DNA of 64,000 bases from Paragonimus skrjabini miyazakii (Eukaryota > Platyhelminthes > Trematoda > Plagiorchiida > Troglotrematidae), in assembly GCA_014338405.1 (NCBI GenBank), contig JTDE01000460.1, positions 110,210 to 174,209 of the forward strand, written 5' to 3'. Shown piece by piece: positions 12,426 through 25,292 of this stretch. Below the pieces are notes generated by a model, which did no database searches, was not told the origin of the DNA, and was given only the letters and a program-made list of their open reading frames with translations. The number at the start of each line of letters is the position of its first letter. The stretch's first letter is position 1. The position numbers were made by a program, and so were the translations under genes.

Positions 12426-15400
12426 AAATGTGTGGTAGAATGCAATCGACATGTATAGCACAGTGGGGAAAACAACGCCATCAACGTGAAATTAAGCACA
12501 CGGTTTTTTACTGATGTCTCATCGTGACGATCCTGCGACCATGTTACATAGGTTCAGGAATGCATCTCAAGGAAAATAGCAATAATTACGAGCGGTTTTG
12601 AATGAAGATTTGGAAGCATACAACAAAGTGGGCGTCATGTTGTTCAACATTCACAGTCGTATACCTGTTTCTTCATATGACGGCTCAGATGATGTCAGAT
12701 CAGCCAGGCTTAGAAAACAGCCACCTGAGGTTCATTAGGACTAGGGCACTCTTGATTAGCAGAACATCATTAAAAACACTGATTAAGTTTGCTTAACATC
12801 TGGTCAAACGAAAGCAACATGAGGATGTCTGTGGAATACTTATTGCTCCTATTTATTGCTTCAAGATTCCACAAGACTGTTCAAACATGTTTTGCTTTCT
12901 TCCAGTTACAAGCTGAACGATATTGTACAAATGTTTCTTGTATGTTACATGCAAGCGTAAACCAGCTAGCAGTCGACAGTTGTCGGTTTGCCTTCAATTC
13001 TATCAAGCCAGTTCTGTTAAAAAATGTCATTAGGCCAACCCACAATGAACCCATCGGGACCAGGTTACTGCTAGATTAGTTCACAGTTTAAAACCAATTT
13101 GAAACACGCTTATGTTTCAGGTTAATCAAACGCGCTTTGGACCAGAATCTTGCTTTGGGTGTAGATCGGATTTTTTATTCTCATAATCAGTTATGCTTTG
13201 TACGAAACGACTGGCATACAGTTAACCTCTTCAACACCTGAGTTAGCTAAAGCTGGAAGAGTAACTGGACTGTTCTCGTGAATATGATCCTATTGCAGAA
13301 AGCACCCAATACAGATGGACGTTGTACCTCATAAACTATGCCCTCAAATGGAACTTTCTGTACTAGAATACTATAGGCACAAATAAGGTATTGTGCATAT
13401 GTTCGCTGTTTACTGTATTGTTTGTACATCCTACATCAGCTGTCTCCATGCAAAATGAAAACCATTTGTTTGAATGGATCCTAACTAACAATACACTGCT
13501 CGTACGCGCTTCTGGTTTACATGGTACTCGTGTTCAGCCTGGATCGGAATCGCCTATACTGAGCTATTTGGTGATTGTGTTCCGAACTGACTGTTTGTAT
13601 TCATATATTTGTACAAGGTTAATCCCCTACAAACAACATAATTTGTCTATCTTCGAAATCGATAATTTCATGTTTTCTAAGCGCTGCACGGCTAAACATT
13701 TTGATTTCGGATGTAGTTGAAAATTACCTCTCAGTAAATAACTCCATTTCTCATCATACCTATCACAGTCTATGAAACCTAGAACGAACGTGAAATATAC
13801 TGCGACAGCAAAAAAGGCTTCATTAAATTATAAACAGCCTTTACTGACGGTACTAATTAACGTTAGTATTTGAACAGTAGTGTTTCTTTTATATCTTATC
13901 CACTCCTTCCCTAAAGCGACAACCTTTTTCAGAAAAACTTCCGTAAAACTTGATAACTTTCTATGACCATGGGATATTGGCTTTTGAAATAAGAACAAAA
14001 CAATATTATGTCGTCAAGCTCTACCTCACAAGTTAGAAATCTTCTCTAACAAAAGATTGTCTGCCAGTCATATCATAATTATATGGGTGAAGTTTGTTTT
14101 GTTTAATTAAGTGGTTGTAGATATTAAACGAACTGGTGAGATCTCACAGCATTTCTCTCTTTGTAAAAGACACAACACTTCCTGCTGAAGACACAAACAC
14201 TTGATTGTTTATTGTCTCCAAGAAGTGAATTTCAAATGTTGGATTTCATGAAGTTAATTTTCTATATGATTACTTAACTGGACAGTTAGAATCTCATCAG
14301 AAATATAAGAAAACTGTCCCTGACCACATGTGACTCCATGGGATTACCTACATTTTATTTGGACCCTATTACTGTACAATTAGACAAGTTCTTTTAGACT
14401 CTGTAGGATTTTGCTGAAGTATTAAGGAACCTGCTCTCGGCTTATCGAATAAAATAAAGGAATTTTTGGCACAGTCAATTTTTTAAAGCCAAAAATCACA
14501 TTATGAAACTGTGTTGCCTTAGTTTTTCCTTCGGCTCTTTTGTTTTCCAGCTGACCCAAACAACTCTGCCCACAACTTGACAAACTATGCACTACTCAAG
14601 ACCCAAATGGAAGTACACTGCTAGAGATCGGCATACATGCTATTCTTGAGGCGCTCCAGTAAACTGCAAAAGCAGGCGGCAATAAAAAATATCCCTATTA
14701 TCCAAACAACTGGTGATAATTTTAAACAGTTCAAAGCAAAACTGTTTGGTGTGACGTTTGAGTTTTCCTTTGAACCAATCCATCAGACTTGTCAATATTA
14801 AACTGCCAAACAATTGTCAGAAACGAATGAATTTCTCTTTTTCAATCAGCTATGATGTCGTCACTTGTCAATGGTACGAGTATGGAAATAAAATAAATTC
14901 AGTTCGTGTAAACTATAGTGAATTTACACTCAACAACATCGGAAAATAACTAGCTGGCTAAAAAGTGCATGTACTACTTATGCACCGTTAAACCAACGGG
15001 TCACAATGCAGACATCTTAAAACGAATTGAACTCAAACGTATCGCAAGAAACCACTTACGAAGTTACAACATTTTACTTTGTGACCAATATTGGCCACGA
15101 ATAACTCCACTGTTATCTGAAACTTACTCCTCGGCTAGTTAACACCATAATGTTTCACGGTAATTTTGACCTGGCCTTGAAACTTCTGTGGTTACAACAA
15201 CCATGTTTTTCAAAGACATTGAGACAATCACACTAACGTCTGTTTAATAGAAAAAATGTTGAACTTTTATGTGATTTCGTTCCATTACGCAATATCTCCA
15301 TGTTGTCTCCTCGACTAAACTAGAGACCTTATTTAGTTATGCGCGAAATACTTGCGGTTTGTATTTAGAAGGATTGTCAAGTTGATAGAATAGGTGTATG

Positions 15401-18400
15401 TAATCGTCTTAGTGCCACAGGTGCTAATATTTTTCTTGAAATGATGTAGGGATTACTTCTAGCCATATTGATTCAACTGTAGCATATAAAGGTTATGCGG
15501 ATTATGTTTTGATTTGTAATAATCATGCCCAGTTTATCACATTGTATAATGTCATGAATTTATTATATTCTCATTTGACAGTTACTTCCAAAATGAAATC
15601 CAACAATAACCTAATAATGTTACGCCCTTCGCTCTCATTACTACTGTTCGGGTCTTCGTAATTCTACTCAGTATGGCAAATATGTTTATTGTACTAGTTT
15701 GACGCTGGTAACCGATTACAAGGGTTGGCTGGATCAGTATTTATTTTGACTCACAGAATATGTGCTGTCAGTACGCTAGTTATGGTACCAAAGCTTTGAA
15801 CAAAAACGTACTTTGCTATCAGATGTTCACGGATTTTTATCTCATTTCATTTTCAAACAAAACCATACCAAGCTTACTGTAAACACTGCATCAAAGAAGG
15901 GTGTTTTCTACACCTGTCCTCTAGAGTAGATTAGCAGGTTATTAAAGTTCGGTATGGTCCTTAGTCTGCCTTGTCACGAACGTATTCAGCAGCTTGTTGC
16001 AATAATCAGTAATCAGTGGAGTTGATCTGGCTTATACTAAACCCAGTCCAGTTGACCATTTCCCTCCCAGTTTTGTTTATCATTTCACTTGCAGTTGACA
16101 GAAAATATCGCTGAACCCATCAGCGACTATCGGGACATATTGTCAAGCGACTGATCCATTCGCTGGGACTGACCAGTAGCATGACTGACGTAAAACGACA
16201 ATATCATCATCGATATCAGCGTTCACCCAGTTGATCGGTCAACCAGTGAATCCGATCAATTCATTCACTACAACAACACAACTTAACCTTGGCCATCAGT
16301 GAGTCCCTATTAATCAAACATCGAAGATTGGCTGTGTGTGCGCAGACTGAACTGACCCAGATTTTGCCTTTTACTTGTTACTGACCTTTAGATTCATAAT
16401 ATTTTATCCGTTTTACTGTACATCATTGGCCTAATGAGTACACATGTTTTAATTACTTGTTTGAAGTAGGCGGCTAAAAAGATCAAAAGAACTCTCGACT
16501 TTCTGCAGCGAATATCTTCCCTTTGTTTTGATGACTTAGATAGAAGGGCCCCAATGTTTAAAGTGTTCCCAGTGTTCACTTGTGCAAAGATCGGTCTTCA
16601 TGCCCTCCTAAGGTGTTAGTTGTTCGGAAGAATACTGTGGTATTCGAATCACCGGAGATAAAGGCTCTCATCCAAACGAAGCACTCACTCTAGTGTGTAG
16701 GAAAACGGTAAAATATACTTATAATTCATCAACGTTCTAATCGGTGGAAGAACACTAGAAAGTTTGCCAATGATGAGCATAGGCTTGTGTACTTCTCGCC
16801 ACGCGGCATTCACTTCTATCCGATTGAGGAAGCCAGTAGCTCATTTAACCAGCGAGTAGAACTTACTGGCTCACCACTTATGGATAACACTGAGCGCGTA
16901 TCACAGAACGACTGTGAGAATCAGTTGTTATCCATTTCAGTCAGGGTCTACCCTAGCACTCTTGTTTAAAAAAAATACGAACTGGGTGATGTTCACCCGA
17001 TTCGAACAGACACAATAGTATACTGTCTTAAGTTTGACTAGAGGAACGTGCCCTAACAATTCCTTGTCAGTGATAAACCACTTTATATTTCGCTGAAGCA
17101 GTTTATTTTTGTCTCTTCACTCGAACACTTACCCACTTAATAACAGTGCTTTGATGGAATACTGACCCATAACAGGGCTTATATGGCTGGTATGACTGCA
17201 ATTGACTTTTGGTCCGAGAAATCGTTTATTGCAGAGGATTCATTGCCGGTGGAAATATAGAACAACGAACGCAAGCATTATTTTGTATGGCCGCCATGCG
17301 TTCAAATACCTGACAGTAGTGCAGCTATGTTTTCTTTAGTGGTACGTCACACATAATGCTCACACGTTTCTAGTAGTTGTGTCTAGTACCTGGCCATCCC
17401 ATTGTTTAGACCTGATCTTTAGTTTCCGCGCATGTGTTATACTACTTACACACGAAGTTGTATGTTATACGACAGTGGCCTACATTCGAGCCCTTTGATA
17501 TTAAATACCCTTCACATATCGATCACACCACAATTTTGCTAACAAGAAAAATAGGATATCAATGCACAGCGTGCAACTAAGGAATGTGGAGAAACATTAT
17601 AAAAGGGGGAAGCGGTGATCATCTCTGATAATGAATTGTGGTGACCAAATTAAGACAACAGTATTACAAGATCACAAGTTATAGCATCGTTTCTAACGGT
17701 AAGCAATACATTGCCATTTATTCGTTTGTTCCTAATCCTTGATTAACCGTCTGAAGTAATGTTTTCACATGCTGAAACAAACCGAAATTGATGTTATGCG
17801 CTCACTCATTACTAAACTTTCTTCCGACAACATTCACTGGGTATTTGGTATCATGGTATTCTAGCCTTCGACTTGTGGCCACCCAACGCAATGAAATAAC
17901 TGTGCACCATATTAGTACTTGCATCCTATCAAGTTGTTTTAGACAGATTCATAAGTTTATAGGACGCAACGTCTTCGAGTAACCCCCACTATTTTTTACC
18001 CACCTCGTATCATCAATATACACAGCGTTACTTAGTAAACGTGCATTTGTTCCCGGTTCATTTGTACAGGGTCTCGAGGTATATTTCAACTGTAACGTCG
18101 GTTGGACTAGTAGCACTATTTTGGTCTGATACAATTCATCCTATTACATCGTCTTCGTGGTCTTCACCGCTGAGCACATTTCAGTTGCGTTGTGTGATCT
18201 CTGCTGTCTTAACCTAACTGAACACATGAGACATAATCGGACTGGTTTTCCCTCGCCACGAACCCCCATTTTGCAAAAGTATCGGAAGAGATGTGCTTTG
18301 GATGATGAAAGTCAACATCTCACACATTACTTTTGGTGTTTCTACAGTAGTCTAGTTGTTAGTTGGGGACATTCAGGATGGTTTGCAACAGAGAACTGGC

Positions 18401-20235
18401 AGCTAACCTTCAGTGCACCCAGTCCTCAAAGAAATGTTTTTACAATAAGACATTCAAAGGAAGCCATCCGATCGCTGGTACATAGGACAGATCTTGATCC
18501 ACAACGAGATATGCTTAGCCTGCCGCTGACCTACTCTCGCTGCCTTCAACCCAACAAAAAGGCTTTATAAGAACAGCAAATAATACATCGTTGTATTTTG
18601 TCTCTCACTTCATCTATCTGATCATTAGCAATTGACTGGAAACTTACATTAGACGGAACAAACTGAATATTACGTCAACGCACGGCAGAACACTTGACAA
18701 AGTGAATCATCAGATCACTGACTCAGTCGAGCTGACAAGCTCAACGGAGAGTCAGAAGTATGACCATCTCGACCGCTCGAAGTATCTGGTCAATGAGTCA
18801 CCGCGTTGACTCAGATATTTTATTACTTTCGCTGTTGTATGACATCACTCTGATTTTGCTCATACACAGTGACACTATATTAGTCATAGAAAATGAACAC
18901 GTGTTGCACAATCAAGGATTGCTTACGCAGGTCATTTGCTTAATTCGGACCTGTCTGACAGGTTTTATAACACCGACTCTTTTGCAAGTTTTAGCATAAG
19001 ACTAGTGAGATAAAGTTAAACATTAGCATCCCGCGGTATTTTATTACGGTGTTGTTACCTTTTCTGTGTGAGACGTTTAGCAACTGTAAACTTCTAGGTC
19101 AGCTTTTATTGAACTACTGCTCTATCGCTTCTTGAAATCTACATTCAATTTTGTCATCAACACACTTTCAGTAAGAAGGCTATCCTCAAGTAGGTGGATT
19201 AAAATTCTGTGTCTGAAAAATCTCTCTTTTACATATAAATAACTAATATCTTAGTCGCAGTGGAATTCAACAGGGTTTGGTTAGTCCATGATAACCAGTC
19301 ACATTCAAATTCATTATGAACGGTAACCACAAAGTTCGCAGCACGATTCGCTTATGAATTGGTCATCCAGTGCAGCAAGAAGTAATAGACAATCATGTTG
19401 TTTAAATCAGAGTTTGTCACCGGCATATGTGTTAACATTTTTCCAGAGGTGAAGCCTAATAGTGTGCGCTCAACCATCACTTATCTTGCTTACACAAAGC
19501 AACATAAAACATAGAAAAACACATCACCTGTGAATCCTTGGTATCATTCGAATATTGCATTGAAATAATAACTTATTACAGTATGGGAACTAGAGACAAC
19601 AAAAAGGAACAACATGACCGTTCAGTTGCATTTTATGTTTTGTTATTTTCTTCCATTCTGTGGGTGTAGATTTGATCACAACTTATAAACCAATCAATAA
19701 TCTTCGTGATGATGAATGGATAAATGTGTTGATGCCCAAAAATACACTGGCCATACATTACTTTTAATAAAAGATTTTGAAATATTTCCATGTAACACAC
19801 CATTAACGAGCGAAGATAAGAGTAAAATCCGAACAAAACGCGTTCAGTAACAGCGTAGATGTTTGGAAATGTTTGTTCTAACTCAAGTTTGCTGTATCTC
19901 AGTGTAACACTATTTCTTTTATTCAAAAGAACCGTGAGCACAGTCCACTGAGGCCAAGTATACTACGAAAAGCGAGTAGTGATTAGCAGGTAAAAGAATC
20001 GTTAAAGAAACCAACTTGTGTCAACTGAACACCAGTGAACGCATCAGTGTGGTAAGTGGTTCAAGTTGTGGGCTAGATAAACCAAGTTTTGAGATTTGAT
20101 TATGCGGAAAAACGAATCCACATAGTATGCATACACAGACGACCATCTACATCGTACACTCATCCTGATTGCGCAAAGCGATGCTCTCGAACCGTCACGG
20201 ATAACTGTACCAATAGTTAATGCTATGGTGTCAGT
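12426..20235. other. 7.8 kb without a recognised gene or repeat
   Basis: The longest frame is 137 codons (18157-18570, plus strand) with no recognisable domain. Other frames are under 110 codons. Composition is AT-rich throughout. I see no tandem repeat, no inverted repeat of note and no PLE or ribozyme signature, apart from poor chance matches listed among the rejected items. Confidence 0.5.
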
Positions 20236-20319
20236 TTTGGTCAGAGTTAAACACCACCCTCAGCCGATCGCAGATGCTGCATTCGCATAGATTTTCCAGT
20301 CGTCTCCTTTCGAAAAGAA

Positions 20320-20364
20320 TCAATAGATTCAATTTTCGTTCCCATTAGAGCTCGTCAGTGGAGC
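20320..20364 (-). ncRNA. degenerate hammerhead in composite, left unit
   Basis: The minus strand shows CUGACGA, stem II GCUCU/GGAAC with one mismatch and one wobble, loop AAUG, then GAAA. Stem III and stem I have lost most pairing. The mismatch in stem II (C opposite A) is shared with the matching unit at 55852-55896, so it predates the duplication. Confidence 0.65.
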
Positions 20365-20853
20365 ATACCCTTCTCACGGTCGGGACTAAAACATTAGCTA
20401 CACTTTAGTGTGTAGACCACTGCAACGGTGATCTCACATATAACACGACTCAGTCATCAAACGTAAATGCTCAGTCACAATTTCTTATGAGCAATGTCAT
20501 GAATGCCCGATGTTCTCGCGAGCAACGGGGGTGACATTCAGTTTGTACGAAAACAAAAGTCCCCTACTACTCGTCAGTAATCAAAATGTCGCCCGAAACG
20601 TTAAGGATTTCTCTGACTTCAACTTGGGCAGAAGTCCCAGTCGAGTGGTCCACGATCGATTGCAGTTAACAGACAGTAACTGTGTTTCCTGTCGAGATGA
20701 TCGGGCAACCTGATCATTACTCACAAGCGAAAATAGTTGAGCGTTCACATGCGATGATAATTCGGTCGTGCCTAATGTGATGTCTTGGGCGCAGCGGTCA
20801 ACACGGTTGCCTCTTGAAAGCGTGGCCGGAGTTCTGGTCCCGGCAGTGGCAAG

Positions 20854-20898
20854 GATATAATGATGAGCTCTAATGAGAGCGAAACTCGAGTCTAGTGC
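20854..20898 (+). ncRNA. degenerate hammerhead in composite, right unit
   Basis: Stem II (GCUCU/AGAGC, loop AAUG), GAAA, the minimal stem III with UCGA loop, the cleavage-site C and the 3' strand UAGUGC are all intact. The 5' side is not: the core reads AUGAUGA and the stem I strand GAUAUA cannot pair with UAGUGC. A small deletion just upstream explains this. Confidence 0.7.
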
Positions 20899-21015
20899 TT
20901 CTTTTCGAAATTGGTCGACTGGAAAGTCTATGGGAATGCGATAGCTGTGATCAACTGTGAGTGATATTCAATTTATATGAAAACCAAAATCCTATACCAT
21001 TTATCACTTTAGTAG

Positions 21016-21839
21016 AATAGTTGGATGGACTATGTCTTCAAAGTCGGTTCAAATGGGTAACGGTACAGGTGAGAACGCAGACAATGAGTACATGAGTAGT
21101 CACTTCATGTATCATTACGCCATTGGTGTCCAAACTAGGTAACTCATACCACATTACATACCAAATTCAAACAGCCATATAACTGTTAGCAAACAAACTA
21201 CACTTTTCGGAGTTGAATTTACTTAATAAGCAATCACAAAATTCAATCATCTTTGCTCTACTACGTTAGATGTTAATATTAGACCATCAAGTTAAAAATA
21301 TCCATCGGATACACAAAACCACGTTAAGTAATACCACAGGGCTTTACGTTGAGTAGTATAATTGTTCAATTGTTTAACATACGTTAATACCCCATCCTGT
21401 TTCGTCCCCTGTGTCTTGTGTAGTTGGCGGTAGCGCTTTGTGAACATAATTCAGCCGTGTGAAACAAATAGACCGCATATGCGGTCGCTCATGCGTGTAG
21501 GACCCAGACAGCCTAATATTTTCTTTCTGCTCGTTCACAGGATTGGTCCTAGTTTGGTAAAGCTTCACATCTAGTTTACAGGGAGATTTTTTCACAGGAC
21601 AGTCATTCATCAAAATATGAATTGCTATAAAAAGATACCCAATAAAACTGGTTGTAAAAATGCCACTGGAAAAAACACGAATAAAAAACCTTAGTGTAAA
21701 TATAGCGATCACATAAACGTGACTCAAAACGAAATTAAACTTGTGTGATCGTGCAACTAAAAATATTCGATTGTTAATTCATTAAACGAAAAGCTATATT
21801 AGCGAGAGGATAGGATAAGAATGGGTCGAACAGGATAAG
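21016..21839. other. no gene recognised
   Basis: A 117-codon frame on the minus strand (21374-21727) has hydrophobic stretches at its start but no recognised domain. Otherwise plain AT-rich sequence. Confidence 0.45.
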
Positions 21840-21845
21840 TGATTA

Positions 21846-21880
21846 GTGTATGCATCTTGCACCGACTCATCAGTAACAAA
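21846..21880 (-). ncRNA. degenerate PLE hammerhead relic
   Basis: The minus strand reads AAATTTGTTACTGATGAGTC and then GGTGCAAGATGCAT. The first part matches the intact ribozyme at 27334-27374 almost base for base, including upstream flank. The GAAA box has become CAAG, so the relic should not cleave. It sits directly downstream of the endonuclease region, as at 27.3 kb. Confidence 0.6.
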
Positions 21881-22179
21881 TTTATAATATCATGAAATAA
21901 CTTTTTAAATGAAACAGCTAGAAAGGCAGGTAATCAGTCAACGGATAAGTAAATAATGGTCAGTAAGTTCTGAGAAGTGTCAGATGAGAAAACATTTTTT
22001 TCTGCACATAACAAAATTGATTTGAGTCAGTTGATTGCAACCACTTTGGTAAACAACAACAATTCTGGATTGGAATGATGTAACACAATTCTAAATGTAC
22101 AGGTCGGATTGATAACGCCTGGCTTTTCTACCTGAGTTTTCAACCATTTGGGAGCATGGACCTTAGTACAAACAGCTAG

Positions 22180-22400
22180 TTATCGGTTTGTCATCTTTAT
22201 GTAGCTCAGACTGCAGCTACACGAGTATTTGTATAAACAGTGAGATTGGATTGACGTACATTGTTTGTTTCTAACCACAGCGACTGCTGGAGTTCTCGTT
22301 CGCTGTATTATATACAGTTTTGCAGCGTTATAAGTCCTGGATACAGCCGCTGTTAGACGCTTCCTCGTCATTGTTGACGGTTGTACCCTAGAAACAGGGG
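22180..22400 (-). pseudogene. PLE GIY-YIG endonuclease start, broken
   Basis: The frame reads a linker with YNAAKL, then a cysteine-containing CLYKYSCSCSLSYIKMTNR segment. This matches the PLE pattern C-Y-F-C-C-(G)-SYIGRT-R, in which the two cysteines precede YIG. The glycine of YIG is replaced by lysine and the arginine following it is lost, so catalysis is unlikely even before the downstream stops. Confidence 0.75.
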
Positions 22401-22584
22401 TTCTAAATACACTGTCCTCTTCGGTACCGTCGTCACTTCTACTGTTGGGATGACGGCTCCGTTGTACTTTCTAATAAATCACAAGGGGACCCGTTGACCT
22501 GCAAAGTGTCTGTCAGTAAGCTTAACTCTGGCTGTAGGTTGTCTTCCACGGAAATCCTCTGTGCTTTGTTAAAAACCGTCCTCA

Positions 22585-23420
22585 CTAGATTTCTCTTATG
22601 CTGTACCGGACAGAATCTTTGAAAAGCATACCCCGTCCTGTCCAGGTAAGCTTCCTGTGGACGGATCTCTTTATCGTGCTATCTGGTCTCCGAGTGACTA
22701 AAATGTCCAGGAATGGAAGGCAGCCATTTGCTTCATTCTCTCTCGTCAGTTTTAAGTTTGGGTGAGCCTGGTTCAACTTCGAGAATAAAGTATTTGATTC
22801 ACTCGAGTTCTCAAAGATGGCTAGAATATCATCTACGTAACGTATGTACAACACTGGTTCTGACAGGATTTCGCATAGTGTGGATTCTACTTTGACCATG
22901 AAAAAATCCGCTGGAAGTGGACGTAACGGACTGTTCATTGTAACCCTGTCCATTTTTCGGAAACTATACGTTTGAAAATTGAAACTTATATTATGTGTGC
23001 ATAAAAGTAATAATGATTTCAGTTCGGTCACTGAGATAGGAAACGGAGCACTGCCGCTAACAAGAAACTCGCAAATGCCACCAACTCTTTCATGGAGCGG
23101 TATATTAGTAAACAGGGACATCACATCAAACATGTCATGACAAACAAGTTCGAAACTCTCCTTCAGAATGCACTTAATGGATTGTTTTCCGGTTGGTTCA
23201 AGCAAATCAACTAGTCAACGGGCTAATTTATGCTGCCATGTGTTACATATGGGTTTGTGGATTTTGGGCGGCCCGTACATATGCGGTGTGCGTGTACCGA
23301 TTGGCCTTATCGGCTTGCATTGATCGACATAGATTACGGCCTGTATAGATGTCGATGAACGGCACCCAGCGTAATCGGCTGCAAGGCAAATAATACAAAC
23401 AGGATATACAGTCAAAGTTC
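22585..23420 (-). pseudogene. PLE reverse transcriptase, largely preserved core
   Basis: A 206-codon frame (22585-23205) keeps the palm domain: FDVMSLFTNIPLHERV (first catalytic motif), MNSPLRPLPADFFM (GSPLSPLLAD-type motif), VLYIRYVDDILAIF (catalytic Y-DD), and CLPFLDILVTRR (primer-grip side). The upstream PKIHK motif lies in other frames at 23215-23415, so at least one frameshift separates them. This is the best-preserved RT in the window and has no stop across its core motifs. It is a pseudogene because the flanking domains are disrupted. Confidence 0.9.
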
Positions 23421-23530
23421 TTCACGCGTTCTTGATGATTTTTCGAAGCACCCGGAAACCCATATTCCAGCTTACAGAGACAGTGGCTATCAAACGTCAC
23501 ATTCACCTCCTGTGTGTTCAAAAGCAAGTT

Positions 23531-24551
23531 GTGTTGACACTACGGCTACCCTGGTAGTCAGCATTCTCGCACTTTTGATTTCCAGGTTTTGTGTCCATCT
23601 ATTTAATTCCTTAAGCCATAACGTTTGCTCTGTGGAATTTGGACTTGGTTAAGATTAGTTGCATGTCCTTGTGTGATCAGAATGTATGAAATGTTATTCC
23701 GAAGAACAGCAAATGAAGTGCATCTTCTCACTGTTTTATTCAAGTTCATCAGGGAATGAACTGTTTTAAGTTTCACGCAATGAATGGTTTATAACTGCAA
23801 CCCCAGCCGGGGTTAGTTGGCTCGGTTACGAAGATTTAGGCGAGGAAGCCGTCATAGATTGGTTTACCAAGTATAGGTGGGCCAATCAGTATGGCAACAT
23901 CACATCAATCAGAGCCGTCTAAGTTGGGATAGTGAAAATCCCATGGTTCAAACAGGGGAACATTAACAATGACGCTATTGGTTGTATACAGTATGATGGT
24001 TAAGTAGGTCCGAACGATACATTCAAATTAAAATCAGTCATACAATGACGCCTTCAAGATGTGCGTAGAAATTTGAATTGTTAGTAACATGCGATGCTAT
24101 AAATAAGCATTTCACGTTCGCACACAATTTTGGTCGTTGGCGAATTCGCGCCAACGAGATTACAATTCTTCATTCTGTCTCTCGTTACACTGGATTGTCT
24201 GATCCATCGTTTTTTTGGAGGTAACGGCCATCCACTTCAGTCTTATTAGTCAAAATTGAACATAAGTGAACGGTTTACATCTATGGAAAAGCAAAGTATT
24301 CCTGTTTTAGAATTATTGTCATAGCAGAGGACAACAGGGTTAGCGAGAACTTCCTGGTCCAAAAATTGATGACATTAAGCCAGTATCAGATGAAATTAAG
24401 TTTCAATACTCTACTACGTCCAGGTTTTGTATCTAACGGCGTCAACATGATGCATAACTATTTTGATTGTGCTGCACTTTATAGCAAACGAAAATTCGGT
24501 CTCGTAGACGCGACAGGATCAAAACAGTTTATCTAACAAGAAGTGTAAATT
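23531..24551. other. no gene recognised
   Basis: AT-rich spacer between the PLE and the tandem ribozyme array. No motif seen. Confidence 0.5.
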
Positions 24552-25060
24552 ACAAGTTGAACATCACATACTTGATTGCAACCTTCGCATTCAGAACGAA
24601 TTTCCGACTGGTATCTCTTGAAACGAAAGCACTGTGCCCCATTCTCGATCTCGTTACAGTTCGCAAGCAATGTAGGCTTTTAATGCAACCGAGATTAAAA
24701 CTCCGGTCACGCTTTCTTGATACAGCCGTTGATCACACACTAGGCGTGACGGAATTATCCCATCTGGGTGCCTAATCACTATCAGTTGTGAGAAACGGTC
24801 AATTTACCCGATCGCCTCGATGAGGGGGCTGTAACTGTCCTGTCAACTTCAGTCGATAACTCCGTGATTAGCACTTCCGTGACATTAAAACTGCCGCATG
24901 ATATCTTACATTGAAAGCAAATTAATTAATTCGGACTACTTACAAGTAGTGAGTAGTAAGTAATTCAAGTAACCAAACTATTTCAAGTTGAACATCACCC
25001 ACAATTGATTGCAGCTGTCGCATCCCCATAGACTTTCCAGTCGGCCCATTTCGAAAAGAG

Positions 25061-25105
25061 GCAACAGACTCGAGTTTCGCTCTCATTAGAGCTCGTCAGT
25101 AGTGT
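25061..25105 (-). ncRNA. type I hammerhead, core intact, stem I weak
   Basis: The minus strand carries CUGACGA, stem II GCUCU/AGAGC with loop AAUG, GAAA, the two-pair stem III closed by UCGA, and the cleavage-site C. All core residues are canonical. Stem I is poor: ACACUA opposite UGUUGC pairs only at a few positions. The same UGUUGC strand occurs at 42211-42216, so it marks a subfamily. Confidence 0.8.
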
Positions 25106-25192
25106 ATATCATCGCCAATGCTGGGGCTAGAACTCCGGCCACGCTGTTCATGAGGCAACCGTGTTTATCACTGCGCCATTGACCTCACGTTA

Positions 25193-25292
25193 NNNNNNNN
25201 NNNNNNNNNNNNNNNNNNNNNNNNNNNNNNNNNNNNNNNNNNNNNNNNNNNNNNNNNNNNNNNNNNNNNNNNNNNNNNNNNNNNNNNNNNNN
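25193..25292. other. assembly gap (100 N) inside a repeat unit
   Basis: Exactly 100 unknown bases. Comparison with the unit at 41896-42328 predicts about 44 missing bases between the tRNA-like head and the upstream region, so the size is almost certainly a default value. Confidence 0.85.

Larger units (their letters stand above)
20236..21015 (+). mobile_element. head-to-head composite of two hammerhead units
   Basis: Two units of the tRNA-like/hammerhead family lie back to back. The left unit (about 20236-20490) reads on the minus strand and the right unit (about 20500-21015) on the plus strand, so both tails point outward and form inverted ends. The same arrangement, with the same internal junction and about the same length (780 bp), occurs in the opposite direction at 55203-55983. 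In the left unit the tRNA-like head has a different middle: a hairpin CTACAC/GTGTAG with a six-base loop stands where the anticodon arm would be (near 20397-20415). Both ribozymes are damaged. Confidence 0.75.
21840..23530 (-). mobile_element. decayed Penelope-like element, minus strand
   Basis: Read from right to left: an N-terminal RT remnant with MYGPPKIHKP (near 23260-23290), the RT core (22585-23205), the linker and GIY-YIG start (22180-22400), the endonuclease C-terminal region with no clear frame, and a hammerhead relic at 21846-21880. The order matches a PLE with its 3' end near 21840. Numerous stops and frameshifts show that the copy is inactive. The 3' flank resembles that of the PLE at 26.6-27.4 kb, so both belong to one lineage. 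Confidence 0.85.

Noticed and set aside
18157..18570. 137-codon frame
   Set aside because: No motif, no repeat relation, length within chance. An exon cannot be excluded but nothing supports one.
18718..18770. CTGACAAGCTCAACGGAGAG, resembling the unit's core and stem II
   Set aside because: No GAAA, no tail or tRNA-like head nearby; likely chance.
20510..20713. 67-codon open frame kept at both composites (also 55503-55706, minus), with the same start and stop
   Set aside because: Comparing the two by eye gives about 15 amino-acid changes and about 4 silent changes. That is the ratio expected without selection, so the shared frame is inherited repeat sequence and not a gene.
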